DNA from: Morinoia aosen
Taxonomy: Eukaryota > Arthropoda > Malacostraca > Amphipoda > Talitridae
NCBI GenBank assembly: GCA_030386875.1
Contig: CM059562.1
Location: 67,268,201-67,332,200 of the forward strand
DNA: 64,000 bases
Reading direction: 5' to 3'
Below the pieces are notes generated by a model, which saw only the letters and a program-made list of their open reading frames with translations, ran no database searches and was not told where the DNA came from. This document shows, piece by piece, positions 1 through 10,629 of this stretch. The translations under genes were made by a program, and so were the position numbers. How positions within the stretch are numbered: the stretch's first letter is position 1; every line of letters starts with the position of its first letter.

Positions 1-429
1 ACGCCGGCCGCACAAATTTTGTCTTAGCGTGTAAATGAGCCAAAGATAAATGATGCTACGTTTTCATTTAAATATGTGTACTATTTGTATTGATTTTTGT
101 AATTTTTACCTAGCTATTCAGAAAGCCTTCAAAAACAATGCATTGTGAAAACACTGCTAATACTAGTTACATACGAACAATACGTGATATTACAAGTCAG
201 AGGCACATTACCATTATGAGTTTGAGGCCCGAGTTGTATCAAAGCAATAACCTTCGGCTTGCGAGTTTCGACCGCTTCCTTGAAATTCCGCGCGGAGTGT
301 TGCACTTGAACTTGAACTTGAACTTGAAATTGAGGGCCGACAGCGTCGGGGCCTTTGTAACGGCCTACAATTCCCTCCACAGTTATCATACAAAGAGTTC
401 AGCGCCTGGTACCAGACTTGTCCACTAAA
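1..429. other. Intergenic DNA, no gene seen
   Basis: No exon-like segment or RNA gene was seen. Short overlapping ORFs exist on both strands, but their protein sequence is low-complexity and follows the short repeat at about 303-329. The 3' end of the LINE fragment begins somewhere around 430. Confidence 0.5.
303..329. repeat. Hexanucleotide microsatellite, about 4 copies
   Basis: A run of AACTTG units, about four copies, read directly. It explains the QVQVQVQ and LNLNLNL runs in ORFs on the two strands. Confidence 0.8.
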
Positions 430-1600
430 CTACTCAGGATTTACCAATCCTTGTCACAAGCTGCCATTGGATGGCGCCACTGGGATAGCCAGTGCGTCAA
501 AACACCATCCCCAGGCATATTGGGTCATTACTGACCATTCTACCTGACTGGCTCATTCCAGTCACTGTCTCTTACTCCAGGCACGCACAAGAAACAATTT
601 CATAGCTTCAATGATACTCAAATTGCACTCCTGATCCAATCCAGCAAGACAGCTCATACCGCAATCATCTTCAGCACATCTGGCATACCACTCATTCTCT
701 CCATACTGCTCATGCACCACATTCATAAAACTTTCTCTCTCTTGCTCATACTTACTACATTCCAGCACAAAATGCTCAATTGTTTCCTCCACTCCACTAA
801 TACACTGCCGACATAATCTGTTATTATTCTCATTCCACCTCCATGTACGTCTGTTCACACTCAATGACTTACATCTCACAGCAAACAAGAGTTGACTTCC
901 AAAACTACCATCATAGAACATCTCAAACTTGGGTGCTTCTTTTTTCATATACCAGTCAAGTGTAGGCTTCCGCACCATGCTAAGCCTCCACTTATTCAAT
1001 CCATACTCTTTTGTTTTCCTCTCAATCTCTTTCTTCCACCTCTTGCAGTCCCACTCAGGCCCTACACCTCCAGGATTTATTAAACTCCAGTCATCCACAG
1101 GTCTCCCAATTCTAACATGAATAATCTTTTGCATACTAAGCTTCCTTGCATGCCCCCAACACACTTTCTCCCAATAGCTTACACTCAGATTCCATTCAAA
1201 AATTCGCTTTACCCATCTGCTATTCTGCATTCTTTCAATTCTCACCTTATAATTCAGCACTGCCTTCATCATTCTTTCCGAAAATAGGCTCCACCCAAGG
1301 TCACCTCTAATGGCTTCTGTAGCTGTCCATTTTGGAGCACCCAATGCTAACCGTCCTACCTTATTTTGTATTACATCCAGCTTTTCAAGATCACTTCCAT
1401 TCCAGGCAAGAGCACTCATACCATACATGACACTAGGTACAGCAACATACTTCCACATTCCTCTCACACATTCATACTTGTTTGCTCTGTATCTGGCCAC
1501 GCTACTTAATCGTCCACTCCACTGCATAGCTTTTGCCACTTTTTGCGCTAACTGTTCTAACTTCCTAGGTGTTACAGGCACACCATGCAGACCAACCTAA
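430..1600 (-). mobile_element. 5'-truncated LINE: C-terminal part of a reverse transcriptase ORF
   Basis: An open frame at 1581-562 on the minus strand codes for 339 aa that resemble the region after the catalytic palm of a non-LTR reverse transcriptase. It has the post-RT 'thumb' type segment (VPSVMYGMSALAW, then KLDVIQNKVGRLALGAPKW) and ends with a zinc-knuckle-like CRQC...H...C pattern near the C-terminus. The catalytic FADD box and the endonuclease are absent, so this is a 5'-truncated copy starting near 1600. Bases 430-561 are probably its 3' UTR. The 339 codons are uninterrupted, which suggests a fairly young insertion. The clade cannot be assigned from this part alone. The Met at 1581 is simply the first in the open frame. 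Confidence 0.75.
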
Positions 1601-2084
1601 TCATAAGTGTTTCATTTCAGTTATATCCAATTTAACAGCATTTTTTTACGGCTTAGCACCAATTTATAATTGAATACCTTTTCTGAAAACTTATGACCCA
1701 CGTTTCCGCGATCGAGGAATCGTACGCCGAACACATGGTAGTGCATTAAAGCAACCGAGGGTGAAGTTTTACTGGTTTTATGTGGAATGTGATAGTTTTT
1801 TCGTCTAAAAAATACTGTTTTCTTTCATCTTAGTCATTGCTGCATCTGCATAATATGGAAAATCCAAACACTCAGGAACTACTTGCATCTGACCCCCAAT
1901 CTGTAAGTGAATTCTTGGATTCACACTAATTTTATTTTTTATATTGTGGATATACCTAGATGAGCCATTACAGTCTGAGTGCCCCATGGATAGTTTGCAG
2001 GTTATAAATCTTTTATGGTGCACATTTGAATTCAGGTTGATTAGCTTTATGAAGATGGTTTCAAGGATTTTCACTGTAATGATG

Positions 2085-2800
2085 AATTTACAACAAAATT
2101 ACCGGTCAATGAGAAGTTTAATGCAACCACGGAAAATAAGAATTCCGATCTTAGGAATCACTAAAGGAACGCATTTATGAACGTTTTACACAAATGACAT
2201 TCTGCTCGCTGATGCTTTATTTTCGAATTATTGAACTTTGAAGTTGGCCTTCCCACGCCTAAGAAAGCGACCGCAATTCAATTATAAACGGAAGCTAACC
2301 CCCTATTACAAACGTAAAGAGGTTGGGTCGTGAGGGGGAGGCACAGTTCTTCTAGTGAAAATTATAAATAAAGCTTCTAACCCACCCATTTAGGTGACGA
2401 CCGCAATCTTGTTTTCATCGGGTCAAAGATGGTGACCACCATGGGCGCCGCCATCTTGGACTTGATGTCAACAAGATTGCGGTCGTCACCCTAATGGGTG
2501 GGTTAGAAGCTTTATTTATAATTTTCACCAGAAGAACTGTGCCTCCCCCTCACGACCCAACCTCTTTACGTTTGTAATAGCTTCCGTTATTGATTAAATT
2601 CGGTTTCACGCGCTCGCTTCCTTTGGCGCAAAGGCCAACTTCAAAGTTCAATTATTCGAAAATAACGCATCAGCGAGCAGAATGTCATTCATGTAAAACG
2701 TTCTTAAATGGGTTCCTTTAGTGATTCCTAAGATCGGAATTCTTATTTTCAGTGGTTGCATTAAACTTCACATTGACCAAATTACCTAATGACAAATTTA
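2085..2800. repeat. Foldback element: long inverted repeat, arms about 330 bp
   Basis: The left arm (2085-2413) and right arm (2469-2800) are reverse complements with moderate divergence. Best-matching parts are 2367-2413 against 2469-2515, and 2120-2215 against 2660-2765. A 55-bp centre (2414-2468) holds its own small palindrome around ATGGTGACCACCAT. There is no coding capacity. The structure fits a foldback or hairpin-type non-autonomous DNA element. A target-site duplication could not be fixed because the outer ends are worn. Confidence 0.8.
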
Positions 2801-3360
2801 AAATATATTGTGTTCCAATTCATTTTCTGATGCTGACAATAATAATCTCTTATTTTTATTATTTTACTTATCTGTATCAACAGTTAGATCATATCTCACT
2901 TACTCTCATAGATTTGTTCTGCTTGACCTTGATAATATGATCATGGTTAATAGTTGCAAATTACCTTTTTACATGGGCTAAATATGGCAACCCATATTAT
3001 TTAATGAATTATTTATTGATTGTATAAGTACATATTCATTTGACCACCAAACTGTTGATTTAAAATCAGTGCTAACCAATTGTAACCCAACCAACTGTCC
3101 TATTCTGGCTCCTAGTAGGTACATTACGCAACTTCTACTAGATAGGTGAAAAACAGGTCAATAAGCTATAGTGCAAAAATAATATATTACTAAATTAAAA
3201 ATGATACTAGTGATAGGTAATAATTTATTAAATAAAATTATCTATATCTGTTTTACTTCTATTCACATTTGTGAAGTGCAATACTGTTTATTATGTTTAG
3301 AAATTGTGCTTCAAAAAAAGTTCCATTGCACTGTCGTATATAAAAATCTAAGGTAAATGT
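2801..3360. other. AT-rich intergenic DNA, nothing identified
   Basis: AT-rich with short ORFs only. No exon pair, RNA gene or repeat boundary was found here. Confidence 0.5.
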
Positions 3361-4640
3361 GAAAGAATGACAGTAATCAATTTTCCAAATTTTGGTGCCT
3401 AAACATAGTTAATTAGATAATATTAAGGTAAATCTGAAGGAGATGACAGTTGTCGATTTTGTAAATTTCGATGCCTTAGCATAGTTAATTAGACGAAATA
3501 AACAAGTTTTCTTCTATGCACTTTTTGTCTCAAATGAGTATTTTATTAGTTATAGCGGTAAATGACTTACCGCAACTCCAGTCTTTGAAGCGGAAAGAAA
3601 TTCTTGGATCGAGCTGTATGGCAATACTGCAATGGCGTCTTGCTTCCAGCGCTCTGTCTTGAAAGACGAAACCAAACCTACCGCTATACCTCGTTAAATA
3701 CTCATTTGACGAAAAAAGTGTATGGAATAAAAGTTGTTTATTTCGATGTTATTACCATGTTTCAAGCAACAAAAATTCAAAAATCGATGAGTAGCTGTTT
3801 ATTCGAGCGCATTCGTCATCAATGACGAAACTAAACTTACCGCTATAAATCGTAAAATACTCATTTGAGACGAAAAAAGAATAGAAGAAAACTTGTTTAT
3901 TTTGATTCAATTAATTAGGTTCAGGCACCAAAAAGTGGAAAATCGACAACTGTCATCTCCTTCAGATTTACCAAAATTAAACAATGTTTCTTCTATGCTC
4001 ATTCCGTCTAAAATGCGCATTTTACAAGTTATAGTGGTAAATTACTTACCGCAAGTCTAGTGTTTGAAGCGGAAAGAAATTCATCGAGTGCGTCAGACGG
4101 GAAGACTACGATGGACTTTCCCTTCGCCGCGCTCGAAAGATCGAGCAAATTCCCGCCATCGAAGACAAAAATTAACATACCGCTATAACTTTTTGGTTTT
4201 GGGTGATAACCTTTATTGTGTTATTAACTAAAAGATCCTAAAAGTGGGTTCAGGCTCCACAGAGTTGGTAAATAATAAATTATATAGTACCCAAATGTCC
4301 TCTAACAGCTCAATCGCGCAACAAATGAAACCTACCACTCTAACGCGTAAAATACTCATTTTCCACAAAAAATGTATAGAAGAAAAGTAGTTTATTTCAA
4401 TGTTCCCATGATTCAAGCAACAAAAATTTCAAAATCGATTAGTGGCTGTTTATTCTATCGCATTCGTCATCAAAGACAAAAATTAACATTCCGCCATAAC
4501 TTGTAAAATATTCATTTCAGACGGAAAGTGCATCGAAAAAAATTGTTTGTATCAATGTCATTAACTATGTTTAGGCACTGATAAAATCAATTACTGTCCA
4601 TTCCTTCACATTTACCAAATCTAAAAGGTATTTCTTCCAA
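3361..4640. repeat. Cluster of related repeat units in both orientations
   Basis: A unit containing TTATAGCGGTAA, a run like AAATGAGTATTTTA, then TTCTTCTAT and a block around GATGACAGTTGTCGATTT recurs several times. The copy at 3426-3570 is the inverse of 3826-3975, forming an inverted repeat around a 255-bp spacer. Further diverged copies lie at about 3680-3800, 4010-4100, 4160-4210, 4340-4420 and 4490-4620. A direct, shorter duplication lies at 3340-3400 against 3425-3490. No protein is encoded. It may be a nested foldback element or an old DNA transposon cluster. Confidence 0.7.
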
Positions 4641-4919
4641 AGTTACCTGAAGTTCTATTACCTGATAGGGAACTGATATCAGAGCTGCTATCCATATTGC
4701 AATCTTTTTTCAATTAAATCAGCCAAGTTGAATTTTTATAAATATCAGATTATTGTCAGAAGTTTATATGTATCAAGATGAATAATATAACATTTACTCT
4801 TTAGCTATGAATTTTCAAAAGTGCAGCATATTTAGTGGTTAAATATTTTACACATTTTATACCAATAAAAGTAATTCAACTTTTGCTGTACTTCAGCTTT
4901 CACATTTCAGTCCAGTGCA

Positions 4920-7045
4920 TAGCACTAACTGGCTGAGTCCAGTCCAATGTAGTCTTCCAACTGGCCAACTCCAGTCCAATGTAGTCTTCCAACTGGCCAA
5001 CTCCAGTCCAATGTAGTCTTCCAACTGGCCAACTCCAGTCCAATGTAGTCTTCCAACTGGCCAACTCCAGTCCAATGTAGTCTTCCAACTGGCCAACTCC
5101 AGTCCAATGTAGTCTTCCAACTGGCCAACTCCAGTCCAATGTAGTCTTCCAACTGGCCAACTCCAGTCCAATGTAGTCTTCCAACTGGCCAACTCCAGTC
5201 CAATGTAGTCTTCCAACTGGCCAACTCCAGTCCAATGTAGTCTTCCAACTGGCCAACTCCAGTCCAATGTAGTCTTCCAACTGGCCAACTCCAGTCCAAT
5301 GTAGTCTTCCAACTGGCCAACTCCAGTCCAATGTAGTCTTCCAACTGGCCAACTCCAGTCCAATGTAGTCTTCCAACTGGCCAACTCCAGTCCAATGTAG
5401 TCTTCCAACTGGCCAACTCCAGTCCAATGTAGTCTTCCAACTGGCCAACTCCAGTCCAATGTAGTCTTCCAACTGGCCAACTCCAGTCCAATGTAGTCTT
5501 CCAACTGGCCAACTCCAGTCCAATGTAGTCTTCCAACTGGCCAACTCCAGTCCAATGTAGTCTTCCAACTGGCCAACTCCAGTCCAATGTAGTCTTCCAA
5601 CTGGCCAACTCCAGTCCAATGTAGTCTTCCAACTGGCCAACTCCAGTCCAATGTAGTCTTCCAACTGGCCAACTCCAGTCCAATGTAGTCTTCCAACTGG
5701 CCAACTCCAGTCCAATGTAGTCTTCCAACTGGCCAACTCCAGTCCAATGTAGTCTTCCAACTGGCCAACTCCAGTCCAATGTAGTCTTCCAACTGGCCAA
5801 CTCCAGTCCAATGTAGTCTTCGAACTGGCCAACTCCAGTCCAATGTAGTCTTCCAACTGGCCAACTCCAGTCCAATGTAGTCTTCCAACTGGCCAACTCC
5901 AGTCCAATGTAGTCTTCCAACTGGCCAACTCCAGTCCAATGTAGTCTTCCAACTGGCCAACTCCAGTCCAATGTAGTCTTCCAACTGGCCAACTCCAGTC
6001 CAATGTAGTCTTCCAACTGGCCAACTCCAGTCCAATGTAGTCTTCCAACTGGCCAACTCCAGTCCAATGTAGTCTTCCAACTGGCCAACTCCAGTCCAAT
6101 GTAGTCTTCCAACTGGCCAACTCCAGTCCAATGTAGTCTTCCAACTGGCCAACTCCAGTCCAATGTAGTCTTCCAACTGGCCAACTCCAGTCCAATGTAG
6201 TCTTCCAACTGGCCAACTCCAGTCCAATGTAGTCTTCCAACTGGCCAACTCCAGTCCAATGTAGTCTTCCAACTGGCCAACTCCAGTCCAATGTAGTCTT
6301 CCAACTGGCCAACTCCAGTCCAATGTAGTCTTCCAACTGGCCAACTCCAGTCCAATGTAGTCTTCCAACTGGCCAACTCCAGTCCAATGTAGTCTTCCAA
6401 CTGGCCAACTCCAGTCCAATGTAGTCTTCCAACTGGCCAACTCTAGTCCAATGTAGTCTTCCAACTGGCCAACTCCAGTCCAATGTAGTCTTCCAACTGG
6501 CCAACTCCAGTCCAATGTAGTCTTCCAACTGGCCAACTCCAGTCCAATGTAGTCTTCCAACTGGCCAACTCCAGTCCAATGTAGTCTTCCAACTGGCCAA
6601 CTCCAGTCCAATGTAGTCTTCCAACTGGCCAACTCCAGTCCAATGTAGTCTTCCAACTGGCCAACTCCAGTCCAATGTAGTCTTCCAACTGGCCAACTCC
6701 AGTCCAATGTAGTCTTCCAACTGGCCAACTCCAGTCCAATGTAGTCTTCCAACTGGCCAACTCCAGTCCAATGTAGTCTTCCAACTGGCCAACTCCAGTC
6801 CAATGTAGTGTTCCAACTGGCTGACTCCAGTCCACTGTAGTGTTCCAACTGGCTGACTCCAGTCCACTGTAGTGTTCCAACTGGCTGACTCCAGTCCACT
6901 GTAGTTCTCCAACTGGCTGACTCCAGTCCACTGTAGTTCTCCAACTGGCTGACTCCAGTCCACTGTAGTTCTCCAACTGGCTGACTCCAGTCCACTGTAG
7001 TGCTCCAACTGGCTGACTCCAGTCCACTGTAGTGCTCCAACTGGC
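4920..7045. repeat. 32-bp minisatellite, about 66 copies
   Basis: The unit starts CTGGCCAACTCCAGTCCAAT and is 32 bp long. From about 4950 to 6810 the copies are almost identical; single-base variants are visible near 5821 and 6444. The left edge (4910-4950) has degenerate units. The right edge (about 6810-7045) is a distinct sub-block in which CTGGCCAAC becomes CTGGCTGAC and TCCAATG becomes TCCACTG. Because 32 is not a multiple of 3 and the unit has no stop on the minus strand, all three minus frames stay open for hundreds of codons (a 32-aa period). These ORFs are treated as non-coding. Confidence 0.97.
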
Positions 7046-8305
7046 TGCACTGGCCACAAGCACTGCACCCACTGGATGCACTGGCCACAAGCACTGCACC
7101 CACTTGCTGCACTGGCCATAAGCACTGCACCCACTGGTTGCACTGGCCACAAGCACTGCACCCACTGGTTGCACTGGCCACAAGCACTGCACCCACTGGA
7201 TGCGCTGGCCACAAGCACTGCACCCACTGGATGCACTGGCCACAAGCACTGCACCCACTGGATGCACTGGCCACAAGCACTGCACCCACTCTCAGGCCAA
7301 GAGCACTGCACCTACTGGATGCACTGGCCACAAGCACTGCACCCACTGGATGCACTGGCCACAAGCACTGCACCCACTGGATGCACTGGCCACAAGCACT
7401 GCACCCACTGGATGCACTGGCCACAAGCACTGCACCCACTGGATGCACTGGCCACGAGCACTGCACCCACTGGATGCACTGGCCAAGAGCACTGCACCCA
7501 CTGGATGCACTGGCCAAGAGCACTGCACCCACTGGCTGCACTGGCCAAGAGCACTGCACCCACTGGCTGCACTGGCCACAAGCACTGCACCCACTGGATG
7601 CACTGGCCACAAGCACTGCACCCACTGGCTGCACTGGCCAAGAGCACTGCACCCACTGGCTGCACTGGCCAAGAGCACTGCACCCACTGGCTGCACTGGC
7701 CAAGAGCACTGCACCCACTGGCTGCACTGGCCAAGAGCACTGCACCCACTGGCTGCACTGGCCAAGAGCACTGCACCCACTGGCTGCACTGGCCAAGAGC
7801 ACTGCACCCACTGGCTGCACTGGCCAAGAGCACTGCACCCACTGGCTGCACTGGCCAAGAGCACTGCACCCACTGGCTGCACTGGCCAAGAGCACTGCAC
7901 CCACTGGCTGCACTGGCTACAAGCACTGCACCCACTGGCTGCACTGGCTACAAGCACTGCACCCACTGGATGCACTGGCTACAAGCACTGCACCCACTGG
8001 ATGCACTGGCTACAAGCACTGCACCCACTGGATGCACTGGCCACAAGCGCTGCACCCACTGGATGCACTGGCTACAAGCACTGCACCCACTGGATGCACT
8101 GGCCACAAGCGCTGCACCCACTGGATGCACTGACCAAGAGCACTGCACCCACTGGCTGCACCGGCCACAAGCACTGCACCCACTGGCTGCACCGGCCACA
8201 AGCACTGCACCCACTGGTTGCACTGGCCAAGAGCACTGCACCCACAGGATGCACTGGCTAAAAGCACTGCACCCACCAGATGCACTTACAAAGAGCACTG
8301 CACAA
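7046..8305. repeat. 31-bp minisatellite, about 40 copies
   Basis: The unit is 31 bp, pattern CTGGCTGCACTGGCCAAGAG followed by CACTGCACCCA. Variants alternate in blocks: TGGATGCACTGGCCACAAGC at 7075-7430 and 7580-7615, CTGGCTGCACTGGCCAAGAG at about 7520-7900, and CTACAAGC types at 7915-8100. The right edge (8230-8305) decays. It follows the 32-bp array with no unique DNA between. It is open in three frames on both strands, hence long false ORFs on each. Confidence 0.97.
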
Positions 8306-8799
8306 TTCCTGCCTCACCAGTATGTTCTGACAAATTTTGAGCTTGTGTTACCTGCTGGAAAATTTTCTTAGAAATAACATAACCAAAAACATCAAATAAA
8401 TATTAGTGAATTGTTTATATGGATGGCTGCATTTTTTCATATTGTGTTACACAACTATTTCATTGATATGCATCAAATTTACACAATCATATATAATGTG
8501 ATCTGTTTCATTTGAATGATCCAGTTTTTTTATCTCAATTTATTATATATCTCTGATTTACTGACATTTATTTTAATCAATTTGCTAGTAATATCTAATT
8601 TACCATATAATGTGCCACATGCATTGAATTGAGCCTTAGTAATATTGCTTGCTTGAAAGAGTGCTGTGAAAATTGAATCGTAGAGTTAATTTGTATCAAA
8701 GCCAGTTATTAATGTCTCTAATGTTTTGGAATTAAGGTCTATTAGGTGGAGTGTGTCAAAAATCCAATGGTTTTTGACCATTAAAATTCCAGAGTAGCC
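8306..8799. other. AT-rich spacer between minisatellites
   Basis: AT-rich, without exon-like sequence or recognised repeats. Confidence 0.5.
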
Positions 8800-8960
8800 T
8801 TTGTTTAAATCATGATCTCTATGTTTAAACCATGATCTCTATGTTTAAACCATGATCATTATGATTAAACCATGATCTCTATGATTAAACCATGATCTCT
8901 ATGTTTAAACTATGATCTCTATGTTTAAACTATGATCTCAAATCTTTAAGCCATAACCTT
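8800..8960. repeat. 20-bp minisatellite, about 7 copies
   Basis: Units close to CATGATCTCTATGTTTAAAC, 20 bp, repeat about seven times with small changes (CATGATCATTATGATTAAAC, TATGATCTCTATGTTTAAAC). Confidence 0.9.
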
Positions 8961-9074
8961 TACTCTATATTTTAACCATGGAGTGTTATACTTTCAGAAA
9001 ATCATTTTAGTAAAATTTAAAACCTATCATTTGCTAGGTCAAGGTGTTTTTTTGGGAAAGTTCATTATCACAGA

Positions 9075-10378
9075 TGGAGTTGGGTCTCTCTCCTGTGTAT
9101 AGTTGGATCCCTCCCGTGGATAGAGTTGGATCCCTCCCGTGGATAGAGTTGGATCCCTCGGTACCTTTGGGTGGAGTTAAATCCGTACCTCTGGGTGGAG
9201 TTGAATCCGTACCTTTGGGTGGAGTTGAATCCGAACCTTTGGGTGGAGTTGAATCCGTACCTTTGGGTGGAGTTGAATCCGTACCTTTGGGTGGAGTTGA
9301 ATCCCTACCTTTGGGTGGAGTTGAATCCCTACCTTTGGGTGGAGTTGAATCCCTACCTTTGGGTGGAGTTGAATCCCTACCTTTGGGTGGAGTTGAATCC
9401 CTACCTTTGGGTGGAGTTGAATCCCTACCTTTGGGTGGAGTTGAATCCCTACCTTTGGGTGGAGTTGAATCCCTACCTTTGGGTGGAGTTGAATCCCTAC
9501 CTTTGGGTGGAGTTGAATCCCTACCTTTGGGTGGAGTTGAATCCCTACCTTTGGGTGGAGTTGAATCCGTACCTTTGGGTGGAGTTGAATCCGTACCTTT
9601 GGGTGGAGTTGAATCCGTACCTTTGGGTGGAGTTGAATCCGTACCTTTGGGTGGAGTTGAATCCCTACCTTTGGGTGGAGTTGAATCCCTACCTTTGGGT
9701 GGAGTTGAATCCCTACCTTTGGGTGGAGTTGAATCCCTACCTTTGGGTGGAGTTGAATCCCTACCTTTGGGTGGAGTTGAATCCCTACCTTTGGGTGGAG
9801 TTGAATCCCTACCTTTGGGTGGAGTTGAATCCCTACCTTTGGGTGGAGTTGAATCCCTACCTTTGGGTGGAGTTGAATCCCTACCTTTGGGTGGAGTTGA
9901 ATCCCTACCTTTGGGTGGAGTTGAATCCCTACCTTTGGGTGGAGTTGAATCCCTACCTTTGGGTGGAGTTGAATCCCTACCTTTGGGTGGAGTTGAATCC
10001 CTACCTTTGGGTGGAGTTGAATCCCTACCTTTGGGTGGAGTTGAATCCCTACCTTTGGGTGGAGTTGAATCCCTACCTTTGGGTGGAGTTGAATCCCTAC
10101 CTTTGGGTGGAGTTGAATCCCTACCTTTGGGTGGAGTTGAATCCCTACCTTTGGGTGGAGTTGAATCCCTACCTTTGGGTGGAGTTGAATCCCTACCTTT
10201 GGGTGGAGTTGAATCCCTACCTTTGGGTGGAGTTGAATCCCTACCTTTGGGTGGAGTTGAATCCCTACCTTTGGGTGGAGTTGAATCCCTACCTTTGGGT
10301 GGAGTTGAATCCCTACCTTTGGGTGGAGTTGAATCCCTACCTTTGGGTGGAGTTGAATCCCTACCTTTGTGTAGACTA
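9075..10378. repeat. 24-bp minisatellite, about 54 copies
   Basis: The main unit is 24 bp: TTGAATCCCTACCTTTGGGT then GGAG. The left edge keeps older forms with the same 24-bp spacing (GGATCCCTCCCGTGGATAGA type at 9100-9155). Units with CCGTACC occur in two blocks (about 9180-9300 and 9565-9660), the rest carry CCCTACC. Since 24 is divisible by 3, each open frame gives an 8-aa repeat (VESLPLGG and ELNPYLWV on plus, KVGIQLHP on minus). No codon-level constraint is visible, so it is annotated as repeat and not as protein. Confidence 0.95.
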
Positions 10379-10629
10379 ACATTTCAATTAAGTTATTTAT
10401 TCCCCACACTGGTTTCCAATTTTTGGATACTTTTATATATTTATTTTCTGAAGGTATAACTTTGTCATTCAAAAAACAATTTAAATATGTAACCCGTAAA
10501 CTTGGGCCGTTTGTTTGATACGCGTGTGTGTTTTGTAGTAATTGGCAGTGTTGAGTCTTGTTTTCTTTTAAAAGCCTACTATTCTTTTCAGGAAGGTTTC
10601 CATTGTTGCAGCTTGTAATAATTTTCATT
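10379..10629 (+). promoter_or_regulatory. Region just upstream of the CHEK2 start codon
   Basis: This is the only unique DNA between the 24-bp minisatellite and the CHEK2 ATG. It must hold either the proximal promoter and 5' UTR, or the end of a 5' UTR intron. A plausible splice acceptor (TATTCTTTTCAG, ending 10591) lies 38 bp before the ATG and would fit a spliced 5' UTR. No clear TATA box was seen. Without transcript data the choice is open. Confidence 0.35.

Noticed and set aside
4893-8371. ORFs of 200-1006 codons on both strands
   Set aside because: They lie within the 32- and 31-bp arrays, are open in all frames, and have no unique start or domain; best seen as repeat by-products.
4920-10378. 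CRISPR-like array
   Set aside because: Repeats are directly adjacent with no unique spacers, in an intron-bearing eukaryotic genome.
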